Part shown: positions 1 through 21,898 of the stretch, in pieces
How the letters are laid out: each line of letters opens with the position of its first letter
Numbering within the stretch: position 1 is the stretch's first letter
Source: Amoebidium appalachense
Taxonomy: Eukaryota > Ichthyosporea
Direction of reading: 5' to 3'
Assembly: GCA_963693365.1 (NCBI GenBank)
Contig: CAVNZM010000002.1
Span: 7,378,001 to 7,442,000, forward strand
Length of the DNA stretch: 64,000 nucleotides
The notes under the pieces: model-generated
The model's database searches: none
Told to the model about the DNA's origin: nothing
What the model saw: the letters and a program-made list of their open reading frames with translations, nothing else
Made by a program: the position numbers and the translations under genes

Positions 1-119
1 CAATACAGCCGGCAAAAATCGCATGACCCAATGGGTGACTTCCTAAAATGGCTGCATCACCTGCATGTGCACATGCCTAGATGTCTTGGGCGGTGTTGGG
101 AAGCAGGTGGGGGGCTGGG

Positions 120-157
<38 letters not shown>

Positions 158-308
158 GGTTGGTAGAATATGTGCTGTTTTTGGCAGCAGGGAAGGGGGG
201 TGGGGGGGGGGGGGGGGGGGGGGGGGGGGGATTGCTGAGTTGTGAGGATAAGGCGGAGGTACGCGAAGGAGGATTGGATTCATATACTTCATGTTCGACA
301 CCGGGGTG

Positions 309-343
<35 letters not shown>

Positions 344-417
344 GGCAGAGGAGTGGGGGGTCGGCATGGCTTCACCGGTCGCGAGTCAGCAAAAAGACCA
401 ACCCTGGTTCTCCTCAG

Positions 418-9015
<8,598 letters not shown>

Positions 9016-9055
9016 TCTATGTTGGTGTGGGTGCTTGTATGTGCATATCGCACAA

Positions 9056-9389
<334 letters not shown>

Positions 9390-10209
9390 CACGATCTCAC
9401 CACCGTTGAAAAAGACACTTTTACTGCAACGTGCGTACACACACGCGTAAACTTATAATCGAATGTGACAAATCACAAATCTAAATGCACATGCACACCC
9501 ACATGCATACAGGTGTACATAAGGGGACCATGTTCAAAATGACTACCTTCTAAAAATAGTAACTGGGCCTGTGTCAGGTGTTTTTGAAATAAGAGCCGGC
9601 GGTATGCTTCTGGAATTGGGTGACACATGTACTCCGAACAGGTCAAGGCTTTTTTACTGCAGCCCAGAATAGGATATGCACATGCGGATAGGCATTCCTA
9701 AATTTGAATTGCCAATAGAAGCAGATTTGATGATGTAAGGACGTGAAAATGGGGCTGAAAATCGGTCCCCCCCCCCCCCCCCCCCCCCCCCCTTTCCTTC
9801 TCCTCCCTCCCTCCCTCCCCCCCCCCCCACCCCCCCCCCCTCTCCCCCCCCCCCCTCCCCCCCCCCCCCCCCCCCCCACACACACACACATGCACGCACA
9901 CACACTCACACCTCCACACACACACCACCCTTTACTCTCTCTGTCCCCCCCCCCCCCCCCCCCCCCCCTCCCTGCCTCCCGTCCCCCCTTGGGCCCCAAA
10001 CTCTACAGTAGCTCAGGCTCTCTGCCCCCCCCCCCCCCCCCCCCCATCCTCCCCGCGCAGCCCCCTCCCTACTCCCCTGCCGCCCCGCCCCAAACATGGG
10101 CGGTACATGTATCGTACAAGATATATCTGTGTGCTTTTTAGAAAACACGTTATGAAGTTATGTCGACGTGTCACCTGCGTACCAAAATTAGTACTCTGTA
10201 AAGCTTTTT

Positions 10210-10244
<35 letters not shown>

Positions 10245-10490
10245 CCCAGTTGATGCTGCTGTCTGAGTTGGAGTGTCGTATATACGCGGGCTAAGGGGTC
10301 GAAACTCAGACGCAATTGATGACTTGGGTCCTCCCTGAGGATGGGCTCTGCTTATGACGCATACTGTGCACATGGCTGATGTTGCATACTTGAATGTTTG
10401 CCTTTGCATGTGTCCTGCACCATGCTTCTCGTCGTGTATGCGTACTTTGTACCGTGTTCCGCATTCAAAACCAACCCCCCGCCCCTCCCT
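10245..10490 (+). repeat. Dispersed repeat, long form, 5'-truncated
   Basis: Starts CAGTTGATGCTGCTGTCTGA and runs through GGGGTCGAAACTCAGACGC, CTGAGGATGGGCTCTG and GCATACTTGAATG to CCGCATTCAAAA and a short C-rich end. Intergenic, upstream of the FET-like gene. Confidence 0.85.
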
Positions 10491-10526
10491 TAGACGTCCT
10501 ACGGTTGAATTTGCTATATTAGTATA

Positions 10527-10847
10527 TTTGGTATATCTCGTTGGTTATCCGGTGAAGCTATCTCAGCAACTATCTCGTAACGCGTTGTGTCTTCAACGAT
10601 ATTCATTATCCGCTCTAGCTGGTGCTCCGACCTAAAAATCCTTTATATCGGTTTTTCCCTCCCAGGTAGCGCAAATATACACCCACATATACTCTTGCAT
10701 GGCTAACGAATTAGCAATTGCTGGCCCCCATAGTTGAGCTCATACATGCAGCTTTGAATATGTAAATTTACGGTAGAACTCTCGCTTTTTTGGTATATCT
10801 CGTTGGATATTCGGTGAAGCTATCTCAGTGACTATTTCATTTGTGTC
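10527..10847. repeat. Pair of direct repeats about 59 bp long, 262 bp apart
   Basis: TTTGGTATATCTCGTTGG and GGTGAAGCTATCTCAG occur at 10527-10585 and again at 10789-10847 with a few changes. AT-rich, intergenic, upstream of the FET-like gene. Confidence 0.9.
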
Positions 10848-11504
10848 TATGGCAGCTGTACTATATATCCATCCTTAGCCCTGTCTGATGCCCCGATCGA
10901 AAAGAAACTTAAAAAAAAATAATAAAAAAATACCATACACGTGCAGGCACCTCATGATATCATTCAGATGAACCTTTGTGAATTGATGTATGTCCTATGC
11001 AATACAGTATAATGCCCGGCACAAAATGCACCTAAACGGTATACAGGCGTCACGGTACCGGTTTCCTCTCGTAGTACCCCCCCTCCCTCCCCCCTCCGAG
11101 CCCGAGTGTGTTGCCTAAAGGCTTTATCTCTTTTTTTGCAATTTGGCACTGAGCATTAGGAAAACCGATCGACACATGGAATGCGTCATAGCCTGCTGAT
11201 ATAAACCCAACTATAAACTAAAAAATCAATTTTCTCCCTCCTTTAAAATATAACACCACTTAGCAGGTACTGTTTTAAAGCTTACTCACCTAACTGTTTT
11301 ACCGTGCATCGATCGAGTTGTCAAGCGCGTTGCAATTGATCGCGCGCGGAACACGGCGCCGAGGGTTCAGTTTTGTTTTGTCCAAAGGAGTTGCTTCTTA
11401 TGAGTTGTGGGTAGTTTTTAGGGTGGGAAGAGGGGTGATAATACTGGGCTTAGGCCCTGACACATATATAGAACTGTTAGGAGGGTAGGAGAGAAGCAGG
11501 CAGG

Positions 11505-13479
11505 ATGGAGGTTCAACAGGACACCATCTACATTCAGGGCCTCCCGACCACCGTAACGGTGGCGGATATTGAGAGCCATTTCAGTCAGATCGGTCTTATA
11601 AAGGTGATGCTCATTCCCTCGTCGTGTGCTCATTCCTGTGCGTCGGCTGGTGCTCGTGCGTATTGGCGTGGGTGTACCTGTTTACCTGCATGTGCGTGTG
11701 TGTGTCTGCTTCTGCGTGTGTTAATGAAGGAAGGGACAGGGGAGGGGGGGGAGAGATTGGTCAGGCCTTCCAGGGTGATGGGTGGGGTGGGTGGGTGGGT
11801 GGGGTTGGGAGGAGGGGGTGGGGGGGGGGGGGGGGGGGGGGGGGTGGCGGGATGAGGAAGGTGGGGGTGGATACAGACCGGGGTTAGGGGAAAGGAACGG
11901 GTTTGTTGTAGCATTTTAGAGGAGGCAGGTGGGGACGGTAGGGCGTTGCTGGGGGGGGGGGGGGGGGGGGGGGGGGGGGAGGGGAGGGGGGGAGGGGATA
12001 ATTGCAAGAAGTGAAAAGGGCCTTACATAGATTTGGTTTTTGTGCTTATTTTGGGAAGGAGGCGTGTCTTGAAGGGCGAGTGGACGTGTTGACTTTTGGG
12101 GGTAAAGAGGGTGGGAGAATGGTGGTGGTGGTGGTGGTGGTGGTGGTGGTGGTGGTGGTGGGGCGGGGGGGGAGGGGGGGGGGGGGATGGCGCAGTTTTT
12201 GCGTTCAAAATTCTATGTTTAATTGCCTGCTTGTGTGGTAAGTGCCTGTATATTTATTTTTTCCTGTGTATGGTTAGGCGGTGGAGTGGCCGCATGTTTT
12301 TGCTGGATGGAGGTCACAGTCCCTTAGCTTTGTAGACACATCTCTCCTAAAAGACATCTACCCTACTGCCTCCCCTTTCGTCTATCCTCGAGTAACATGC
12401 TCTTGCAGCCTTCCCCCCCACTTCCGCCCCCCACCCCACCTTCCACCGCCCTGAGGATGGGCTCTCTTATGGTTCATACTATTTGTGCGTTCAAACCTGC
12501 ATTGTATTGCCCATCGTGATTGTGTACGTCATACACTGTAACACAACTTACTCCCCCCCCCCCCCCCCCCTCCCATCCCATACTGTTTATGTATGGTTTG
12601 CACTCTGCATCGTGATATCCGTTGTTCATGTGTACTTCATGCTTTATACCGATTCAACCCCCTCCTCCCCCCTCCTCCCCCTTCTTTTACCCCTTCCCTC
12701 ACAACCTCCCGCTTCCTCCCTTGTTCAGTATTACAGTCTTTGCCCTTCATCATTTATTTCCTCGTAGTCCTTTTCATCGTGTGCTATGCCACGTTATAAC
12801 CGCCCTCGTAGTCCTTTTCATCGTGTGCTATGCCACGTTATAACCGCCCTTATGCTCTCTCTCTCCCCTTCTCTCTCTCTGTGTGTGCTTAATTCCTTGA
12901 GGATGGGCTATCCTGATGTTTCCTACTTTGCCCGACCTTTTCTGCACGGCCTTGGATGCTGTGCACCATATGTTTCGTTGTCTTTGCTCCGTGCTGTGTA
13001 GCAAGCCCAGTCTCCCTTGTCTGGTTGCTCTTTCACGGATCCTTTCATGTGTCGGACATAAGCTCTATTTTTTGTGGGCATCATTTATCCCTTCTCTGGT
13101 TCGGGTGATTACCTGTCCTGTTTTGGACATAGAGACATAACCGTTATTGTTCTGAAGGCTTGCTTCTTGTTCTCCCCCCCCCCCTTCCCCCTCCCCCTCC
13201 TCAACCCCTGTTTTTGTGTGTTCTGGACACTTGTTTTCCTCGATTAAAAACCCTTTAACCCTCTCTTTTTCTGGACTTTAACCCCTTCCCGTTCTGGAAT
13301 TTAGAAAGACAAGCGCACCAAGGAGGCCAAGATCTGGCTGTACACGGACAAGGCTACGGGCCAGCCCAAGGGCGATGCCACGGTGACCTATGAGGATGCA
13401 TACACGGCAGACGCTGCCATTGATTGGTTCAGCGGTATTTTACCCCCCCCACCCCCCACCCCCAAACACACGCGCACAC

Positions 13480-13542
<63 letters not shown>

Positions 13543-13948
13543 GCCTCCCCTCCCCCCCCGACCGCTTTACTTCCATGCAACCGGGCATGGTTGCTCTGTG
13601 TCGTGCATACGTAAGCACATACGCATTTTCCGCTGCACTGCATTAGTTTGCACACACATATTCACCGTTTTGCTCACCTTGCTTGCATAAGCAACCCTGC
13701 TCGTCTTTGATCAAGACGGGTTGACCCTCCCAAGTTCAGTTGATGCTGCTGTCTGAGTTGGAGAGTCGTATATACGCGGGCTAAGGGGTCGAAACTCAGA
13801 CGCAATTGATGACTTGGGCCCTCCCTGAGGATGGGCTCTGCTTATGACGCATACTGTGCGCATGGCTGATGTTGCATACTTGAATGTTTGCCTTTGCATG
13901 TGTCCTTCGTGTATGCGTACTTCGTACCGTGTTCCGCATTCAACCCCC

Positions 13949-13979
<31 letters not shown>

Positions 13980-14347
13980 AAAAAAAAAAGAAAAAAAACT
14001 TACCTTCCTTGTTCTCTGCGAGGATCTCAATACCTCGCTGCACTTGTGTATGCAGGGGTGTGTGTGCATGTGGCTGTGTTGTGGGCGGCTGCGTTGTGTG
14101 TGTGTGTGTGTGTGTGTGCGTGTGTTCGTGTCTGTGTGTGTGTCGGTGTGGTCCTGTGTTTGAGATATGATGCATACCTCCTGTCCGGTGTGTTGTGTCT
14201 GGGGACACATGTAGACCACCTTGGGCAAGGCATGGTTGCCTGCCTGCCTATGTGTCTGGTCGTCATAGTGATTTGTTTGGCACATAGATGGTACCTCCCT
14301 GCCCCCCCCTATTTATTCAAAAAGAAACGTGGCGGGGGTGCATGTGT

Positions 14348-14382
<35 letters not shown>

Positions 14383-15955
14383 TGTTGGAGGGGAAGGAAG
14401 GGGGGGGGGGGGGGGGGGGGGGGGGGGGGCTTTCTTCGAAACCAACACTTTTTTCCAATTCACCAAGTTCGACTCTGTTACGTGAGAGATGCAAGAACGG
14501 ATGTTGAAGGAAAGGGGGGGGGGTGGCGGGGGGGGGGGGGGGGGGGGGGGGTCGCATATCACGAGCCTGGATCGTTTTTTGCTTCCTCTCTGCTCTCCTA
14601 CCCGTCTTGTGTGTCTACAGTTGTATTTGCCACCAGTTACAATCCCGTACACCGTATTCCCTGTCCGTCTATGATTGCATTTGACGTGTATTTCATTCCT
14701 GACCCATTCTATTCCCCTTCTGTATCAAATAAACCCATACCTATTCTATTCCCCATATGTATTAAACTGTATCACTAGGCAATTCTTACCTTTTTGTATA
14801 AAAGTGTAGTATTCCCAACTCTCACCTATTTTATTTCCCTTATTTAGGTAAGCCCTTTGGCAAGGAGGGTGGCATCATCACGGTGACCAAGTCGGAGCGT
14901 AAAGCCAGCCAGTGGAGCCAGGGGGATGGGGGAGGGGGTGGGCGTGGGGGGTATGGGGGAGGTAGGGGTGGCGGAGGGGGAGGATATGGCGATCGCGACG
15001 GTGGTTACGGCGGCGGGGTAAGTTTTTGCGTAGGTGTTTCTTTTGGTGTGTGTGTGTGTGTGTGTGTCGGGTGGGTGTTTTTGGGTGTGTGTGTGTTTGT
15101 GTGTTTTTTTGGTCGGGGGGCGGCGGCAGGAGGGAATAGGGGGATGTGGGGGGAGGGTGAAAGGAGGGGGGGGGGGGGGGGGGGGGGGGGGAGAGGGGTG
15201 AGGGGGAGGTCACATTTTTTCCCCCTGCATCCTGCATAAGTCCGCACGGGCACCCACTTTCAACCTTGTGTTTGCGTAAGCAACCCAGCTCATCTCTGGT
15301 CAAGGTGTTCGTCGTGTGTACTTCGTGCTCTGTAACAAATTCTACCCCCCTCCTCCCCCCCCCCCCCCAAAAAAAAAAAAAAAAAAAAAAAAAAAACTAC
15401 CCCACCCCCCACCTACTGCCCGCCTGCCCGCCCTCCTCGCGATGGTCTCTAGATATGTTGTGTATAAACTTTTGTTAGTTTCGGGTTGCATATCTTCATT
15501 ACTCTGCCATAAATGGATGTATACTTGGTACAATACTTGTTATCCTGAAATTCTCCGTACTGTTGTGCTTTTTTCTGTTCCACCTCTGGCATGCCCACGC
15601 TCCTCATGTCGCTCCTTCATACATTCCTCACAACCGTATGTTATCGTTTCTATTAATGCTGCGATTGTTGGTGTCGTCGATGTAATATTGTTATTACTAT
15701 TACCAGTAATATTACTGTTACCAATACCATTACTTTTATTGTTGCTGTCGTTGCTGTTATTATTATCATTAGTATGAATTTTGTTCTTGTTGTCTTTATT
15801 TATTAGTGTTATTATTCGCATTAGTATTATGTGCCTTCTATCCATGGGGACGCCTACTGATCCTTTATCTTTTTTTTTTTGTCTTGCAGAGGGGTGGCCG
15901 TGGTGGTGGACGGGGTGGTGGTGGACAGTTTGGGGAAGACTGGCCCTGTCCCAGG

Positions 15956-15989
<34 letters not shown>

Positions 15990-16862
15990 CCCCTCCCTCC
16001 CTCCCTCCCTCCCTCCCTCCCTCCCTCTCTCTCTCCCTCCCTCTCTCTCCCCCCCCCCCCCCTCCCTCTCCCTCTGCCTCTCTCTCCCTCTCCCTCTCTC
16101 TCTCTCCCTCCCTCCCTTCCTCTCCTCTCCTCTCTCCTCTCTCCTCTCTCTCTCTCTCTCTCTCATTCTCCCCCCGACATCTTTACTTCCATGCAACCGG
16201 GCATGGTTGCTCTGTGTCGTGCATCTGTAAGCACATACGTGTTTGTCGCTGCACTGCATTAGTTTGCACACACATCTTCACCGTTTTGCTCACCTTGCTT
16301 GCATAAGCAACCCTGCTCGTCTTTGATCAAGACGGGTTGACCCACCCAAGTTCAGTTGATGCTGCTGTCTGAGTTGGAGCGTCGTATATACGCGGGCTAA
16401 GGGGTCGAAACTCAGACGCAATTGATGACTTGGGCCCTCCCTGAGGATGGGCTCTGCTTATGACGCATACTGTGCGCATGGCTGATGCTGCATACTTGAA
16501 TGTTTGCCTTTGCATGTGTCTTGCACCATGCTTCTCATCGTGTATGCGTACTTCGTACTGTGTTCCGCATTCAAACCCCCCCCCCCCCCCACCTCCCCCT
16601 TCTTCTCCCTCTCTTTCTCTCTCTCTCCCACCACCCCCTCCCTCCCCCTCTCTCTTCCCTCCCTTTCTTCTGCTCCTCACTTCCCTCCCCCCCTCCCCCC
16701 CCCCCCCCCCTTCCCCCCTTTCTTCCATTTCCTCCCCCTTCCCCTCTCTCTTCCTGTGTGCGTGAGTGCTTGCTCGTGAGGTTGGTGGGTTGGTGGAAGA
16801 GGAGGGAGAGGGGGAATGGGTGTGCGTGTGTGGTGGTGGTGTGTGTGTGTGTGTGTGGTGGT

Positions 16863-16896
<34 letters not shown>

Positions 16897-17572
16897 GTGG
16901 GGGGTCTGCTGGGTGGAGATAGGGATGGGGTACTTACTGGGTGGCTGTATGGATTGGTGAGAGACACATGGATCTAGTGACCTGGTGGCCCGTGAACGCC
17001 TCATAAATGTTAGGTAGTTGGCAGGAGGGGGAGAGCAGAAGACACGATGTTTGTGTTGGCGAAATATGCTGAAGTGCAATCTTGCTCGTGTTTTCTGTGC
17101 TTCTGGATGTGTCTGGGAAAACATGGTCGTCTGTGCGGGTGTGTATGCAATGTGTGTCTGTGCAAACCACAGCCTCGAACGTGGGTGTGTGCTTTTGTAT
17201 TTCTCCTTGTTAACACAGCCAGGCGCGGGTGTCTGTGCTTCTGTAGGTTTCTGCCGGCAGTGTTGTACGTGTGTCTGTGTCTGAGCTTGTGAGAGTTGTC
17301 CCCTTTCCCCCCCCCCCCCCCCCCCCCCCCGGGCCCCCCCCCTGAGGATGGGCTCTGCTTATTATGCATACTCTTTATGTATGGCTTGCATTCTGCATCG
17401 TGTTATCCGTTTGTTCTTGTGTACTTCGTACTTTTTGACGCATTCAAACCCCCCCCCCTCCCCCCTCTCTCAAAAAACCACCACCACCACCAATTAAAAT
17501 GAATGTCAAGGACTGCAAGCATTGGGTCCTCTCGTATGTGCTCCGTTTTTCCCTACTACTGCGTGGCATGCA

Positions 17573-17606
<34 letters not shown>

Positions 17607-18349
17607 CCCACACTTGCCCCCTGTGCTGTTTCAGACACCCGCTCACCCGGCATGTTTTTTTTTCTTTTTTTTTACCCGCACACGTCTAATAATGATGGCC
17701 CAATCAGCTGTGGCAACACCAACTTTGCGCGCCGTGCGGAATGCAACCGTTGCAAGGCGCCCAAGCCCTCGGGCTTGGGTGGGGGCAGCAGTGGTGGGGG
17801 TGGAGGGTATGGGGGTGACCGGGGTGGTAGCCGTGATGGAGGGTGAGTACTGAATGTGCGCCCGTTCTGACATTCACTGAATTTTTTTCGTTATGAATGT
17901 ATACTTTGTACTCTACAATCAATTTTAGTTTCCCCCCCCCCTTCCCCTGCCCTTTCCACCCGGAAGCTTTCCTCCGTGGGGCCTCGACTCCTCGGTGCTT
18001 TTCCCTGTTTATCTCTATGTATGTATGTGGTAGTGGTGTGTTTGCGTCCGCACGGGTGGGTTTATGTTTTTGTGTGTGTGTATGTGTCTGTGCGTGTCGT
18101 GTGCTCGCACTGGCGTGTGTGTGCATGTGTAGGTTTGGGGGTATACCGTGAACTCCCATTTCTTAAACCCCTCCCCCCGCTGTGTGCCCATGTGCATATG
18201 GATGTGCGTGTGCTTGTGTGTGTGTGTGTGCACGCATGTATCATGTACTCCCTCTTTTTCTAGAAACCCCCCCCCCCCCCCCCCCCCCCCCTCCTCCTCC
18301 TCGTCCCTCCTTACGTGTACATGCGTTCGCGTGTCCGTCTTTATGTACA

Positions 18350-18384
<35 letters not shown>

Positions 18385-18517
18385 ACCCATCCACCTACCC
18401 ACCCACCCACCCACCCACCCACCCTCTCCCTCCCTCCCTCGCGAGTGGTGTGTGTGTCCCATTTTTTTACCTGCTGTGACACCAAAAGAAACACGATTTC
18501 CCTCTTTTTCAGTGTGT

Positions 18518-18555
<38 letters not shown>

Positions 18556-19062
18556 AGGGGGGGGGGGGGGGGGGGGAGGAGAGGGAGGGGGGGGGGGGGG
18601 GTTAACGGCTGCATGATTTTGAGTGGTAGCAACCCATCTTTTCTATTATCTTCATATGATTGCCACCACGGGCCCCAAGCTCACCAACCTCGATCATTTC
18701 ACACACGCAGCTACGGCGGAGGTCGAGGTGGCGGCTACGGTGGAGGTCGTGACAGGGACGACCGGGGGGGAAGGGGCGGGTACGGAGACAGAGACCGAGG
18801 GGGTTACGGAGGGGGAGACAGGGACAGAGACGGGGGCAGGGGTGGATATGGGGATAGGGACAGGGGCGGCGACCGGGATAAGGGCGGGTATGGTGGCCCC
18901 CCCTCCGGTCCACCTTCGGGTGGGTATGGTGGGTCGGGCGGGTATCAAGGACCCCCCGGCGGTGCCCCCCCAGGCGCCGGTGGTGGATATCAGGGGTATG
19001 GTGGTGGAAGGGACTCTGACCGAAGGGATGAAAGGAGGGACAGGCGTGATAGGCCTTATTAG
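11505..19062 (+). CDS. FET-like (FUS/EWS/TAF15-type) RNA-binding protein, six exons
   Basis: Join 11505-11603, 13305-13434, 14848-15017, 15890-15954, 17708-17842, 18711-19062; 951 nt, 316 residues, all phases agree and all introns are GT-AG. The RRM (about residues 6-90) has IYIQGL as RNP2 and a split RNP1 region PKGDATVTYEDA followed by AAIDWFSG, both close to human FUS. A first Gly/Arg block follows, then a RanBP2 zinc finger with W151, C153, C156, N160, C167, C170 and the tail RCKAPKPSG. A long RGG/YGG region covers about 200-300, and the C-terminus RRDERRDRRDRPY is a PY-type nuclear localisation signal. The order RRM-RGG-finger-RGG-PY is that of metazoan FET proteins, which bind RNA in transcription and splicing. 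The N-terminal SYGQ prion-like domain is absent. An in-frame TAG at 11478-11480 sits nine codons before the ATG. An acceptor-like CAG just before the ATG leaves open an upstream exon. Confidence 0.92.
12451..12680 (+). repeat. Two diverged short-form repeats in series
   Basis: 12451-12571 starts CTGAGGATGGGCTCT and ends in poly-C. 12579-12680 starts ATACTGTTTATGTATGG and ends GATTCAACCCC. Both lie in intron 1 of the FET-like gene. Confidence 0.7.
12761..12848. repeat. 44-bp direct tandem duplication
   Basis: Units 12761-12804 and 12805-12848, both CTCGTAGTCCTTTTCATCGT and onward to CGTTATAACCGCC, identical as far as can be read. Intron of the FET-like gene. Confidence 0.95.
13565..13989 (+). 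repeat. Dispersed repeat, long form, with C-run then A-run tail
   Basis: The fullest copy: starts CTTTACTTCCATGCAACCGG, passes TTTGATCAAGACGGGTTGAC, TCGTATATACGCGGGCTAAG, CTGAGGATGGGCTCTG and ends CCGCATTCAA followed by about 26 C and then about 20 A. A GGTCGAAAC stretch resembles a polymerase III B box. About 400 bp without tail. Intron of the FET-like gene. Confidence 0.9.
15262..15396 (+). repeat. Dispersed repeat, internally deleted copy with C-then-A tail
   Basis: Has the GCGTAAGCAACCCAGCTC and CTCTGGTCAAG portion of the long form, then jumps to GTGTACTTCGTGCTCTGTAA, then C-rich and a run of about 28 A. The middle 250 bases of the long form are missing. Confidence 0.7.
16191..16590 (+). 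repeat. Dispersed repeat, long form, near full length
   Basis: Starts CTTTACTTCCATGCAACCGG and ends GCATTCAAA plus poly-C. Differs from the copy at 13565 at a few percent of positions. Intron between the fourth and fifth exons of the FET-like gene. Confidence 0.9.
17331..17466 (+). repeat. Dispersed poly-C-tailed repeat, short form
   Basis: GGGCCCCCCCCTGAGGATGG through TATGTATGGCTTGCATTC to GACGCATTCAAA and poly-C. Almost the same as the copy at 24661. Confidence 0.9.
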
Positions 19063-19403
19063 GTGCCTTGGGGGGGTCGGGCCAGTTGTGTTCAGTTGTG
19101 TGTGTCAAGTAGCCGGTTAACGTCGCGGTGTTGTGTGCGCTTGTGTGTGAACAGTTAATCTGTTACGGTGCAAATCGAACTTGTGAGAGGTCCCCCTACG
19201 GGTATCTTTATTTTTTGCTCTTGGGTGTGGGAATGTGTTATGACCTACATGCAATTGCCAAGGCTATCGTCATTTATAGCCTAGTGTGATGTACCTGTTG
19301 AAGTGCTTATTAAGTTGGTGTGCTCTTTGTAGACTTTATGGCTTATGCTTTTTTGACTTCTCGGACCATAGCCTGGCCCACACGGACAAACCAGCCGTGG
19401 TGG

Positions 19404-19409
19404 AATAAA
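19404..19409 (+). terminator. Polyadenylation signal of the FET-like gene
   Basis: AATAAA 342 bases after the TAG stop, in an otherwise unique 3' region, before a poly-C tract at 19451. Confidence 0.5.
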
Positions 19410-19448
19410 CAGCAGCCAAGTGTCTGTGTTGGCTCTTGCACACATTCT

Positions 19449-19482
<34 letters not shown>

Positions 19483-21385
19483 TACTCCCCTTGAAATACA
19501 CACACACACACACACACACGTTTTGTGGGTTCGCCCATGCAAACAGTCAGGCACGGCTTGTTAGCCTATACATGCGTACAACAGCCCGCCAATTGCAAAC
19601 TGCAAACTTTGCTGGGCCATGTACATGGTCAAGGGTGAACATTGGCCCATACGTGTGACTGGGGGATCTCAAAAGCTCTCCATCCTTATCATAAATGAAG
19701 TTTCAGGACATGTACATGCAAAGCTGTATCTATGGTGCAGCGTAATGTGCATTCAGACCATGCGGCTTCTGCAAACATCCAATGTTGCAATTCCAACCGG
19801 TTACCATTCTCATGTCGAGGCATTGCAATGGGCATTGTCCCAGAACCAAACTAGGAGGCATATACAAATTCAACGAACCTCTGCAGGGAACGATGGCATG
19901 CATGTACGTGTAGACGTAAACGACCAATTGGGCAAGGAGGTGGCTCCCTCGACTGCCAAATGTGAGCATCATCATAAACGCTTGCCGGGAAACTCAAAAA
20001 GTAAACATAACTATGCATCAGGTTCAGGATGATTCATACTCGTCATGAGCTAAAAAGCATAGTATTATGCATCACGCATTTGACCTCACAAAAGAAATGG
20101 GACGGGGGGGGGGGGGGGGGGGGGGGGAGGGAGGGGAACAGAATCATTGGCTCTTCAGAGGCTGCCTACAAAGGACCCATATAGGCATCCTTCGACACGA
20201 CCATGTATTCTTCGCTCTCGTGTTGCCTTGTGTCGTCCTCTTTCCTCCCTCCCTCCCGACCTCTAAACCCCTACCCTTTTCGCACACACGTCCCCTCTTG
20301 AACACGAACCATACGTTCGCCTTCCTTCCGCCCTAAGGAATCACCCCCCTGAGTCACCCTACACACACGTATGGTGTGTACACACATACAGAGTCTATAT
20401 ACAAAACCGTTTGTGTCTTGTTCTCCTCTTCTCTCTCCCTCTCTCTGCCTCGTTTCTTTCGGGCAAGATGACCCGAACTGCCCGATGATTTTGAGCCAGC
20501 GGACCGCAGCAGTGTAATTCCGCAGCCAATGAAAAACTGCGTTCGGGGCTACCCGCCATGATGATATGAGTGGCGCGCCATGTGACAGATTGCATTTGAT
20601 TGGCTACTTTTCTGAGCCACTGCATCATTTTTGAAATTTTTGAGCCGCATAGATAGGAATATGCCTGGGGGCCGGGGCCGTACAAAGGAGAGTTCAAGTA
20701 TATACGAGTAACTCGGTAGCCTCAAAAATATAAAGTGCAAATAATGATCGATTACTTAATATATTATTATTATTCTCTGTTAAGTTTTTGTGATAAACAT
20801 GCATTCACCGGCTCAGTGGGGTGCGTGCACACTTTGCAGATTTTAGAACTGATGCCTCCTGACTCTGAGGCTGAGACCGCGAGGCCTGTGAATTGCGATG
20901 CTATGCATTTAAACCCCAGCTTCCTTATTCGTCATTGGATGATAATACTTATTGCAAGCACGCAAACAACAATTATAACTACGTTAAATTTTTCTTTATT
21001 ATTTTCCGGGCTAAGTGTGCTCCTATGTGTATTTTTATTGCTTAAAAGATACTCGCTTCCCTGCCGAGCACAATGTGACCCCAGGCAAATTATCATTTTC
21101 AGTGGTCAGAACGACGAGCACAACGTGATTTGCCCACTATCCAATACTGTGCTGCTCTCTTATTCTATTGGTGAGAGGGGTAAAGCCACCTAAAAACAAA
21201 TTCCATCAAGGACTATGTGTGGTCATACCCTCCCAGTTTTTCTATATAGAAAATTTCTACATTTTTAAAGTTTTAGGATATATTATTTCTTTTTGAATGA
21301 TTTCAAAGAAGCCAAACGCTCTATTAACTCTTGTTCAACAGTTTCGTCCTAATCAGTCACAAAAGCACCTGAGATCAGGTAGGAA

Positions 21386-21484
21386 CCAATCAGAAACTTT
21401 GTCTGATGACGAGAGCAGGTTGTCCGCACTGATCATGCGAAGCCGAAAACGCCAGCCCCTTAGTCTGCTTGACTTTTGACGTCA
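21386..21484 (+). promoter_or_regulatory. Candidate promoter elements of the zinc finger gene
   Basis: A CCAAT box at 21386-21390 and a perfect palindromic cAMP-response-like element TGACGTCA at 21477-21484 lie about 500 and 415 bases before the ATG. No TATA box is obvious nearby. Whether these act is inference. Confidence 0.35.
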
Positions 21485-21898
21485 TATTAAACATCTTACC
21501 ACCTCTCTTCTGTTCATATATGGGTTTTAGAGTGCTGCCTTTGTAGACTAACTTCCACTTCCCCGTGAGCGTTCGCTTTTTTTTTCCTTTTTGTTTTTGC
21601 CAAACTTTCGGGGCGATGTTTACGTTTGTGGCTGGAGGCCAGAATTTTAGTGTTTTGTAGCTTTGCCTCGGCTTGCTAATGAAGTTGGTTAGATGTAAGA
21701 GGAGAGAGATTTGGTCTTCATGAGGTTATTTTTTAAGGTTTTGATAGAGTTTGAACCGGAAAGTGTAGCTACAATTCATTTCCGTTTCTGTAAACCTGTC
21801 GGCTCCTCGCATCGTTTTGACGTCCATGGCTGGCACTCTGGCGGCGCTTTCAAGAAGAGAGAAAAACCTGTTTCTCCGAGAGAAAAAGAGTATCGAAA

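Larger units (their letters stand above)
19063..21898. other. Intergenic region between FET-like and zinc finger genes
   Basis: 3' region to about 19410, poly-C and a short CA array (19451-19520), then mostly unique, AT-balanced sequence. Open stretches at 19619-20032 and 20735-21193 on the + strand show no recognisable motif and no splice structure. CCAAT/ATTGG pentamers occur near 20534 and 20598. It is the least repetitive 2 kb in the left half of the window. Confidence 0.6.

Noticed and set aside
19619-20032. 137-codon open frame after the FET-like gene
   Set aside because: Unique sequence, but no motif, no start context, no splice partners, and length is within chance for this composition.
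20735-21193. 152-codon open frame with hydrophobic stretches
   Set aside because: Starts without a clear ATG context and matches no family; probably chance in the AT-rich upstream region of the zinc finger gene.
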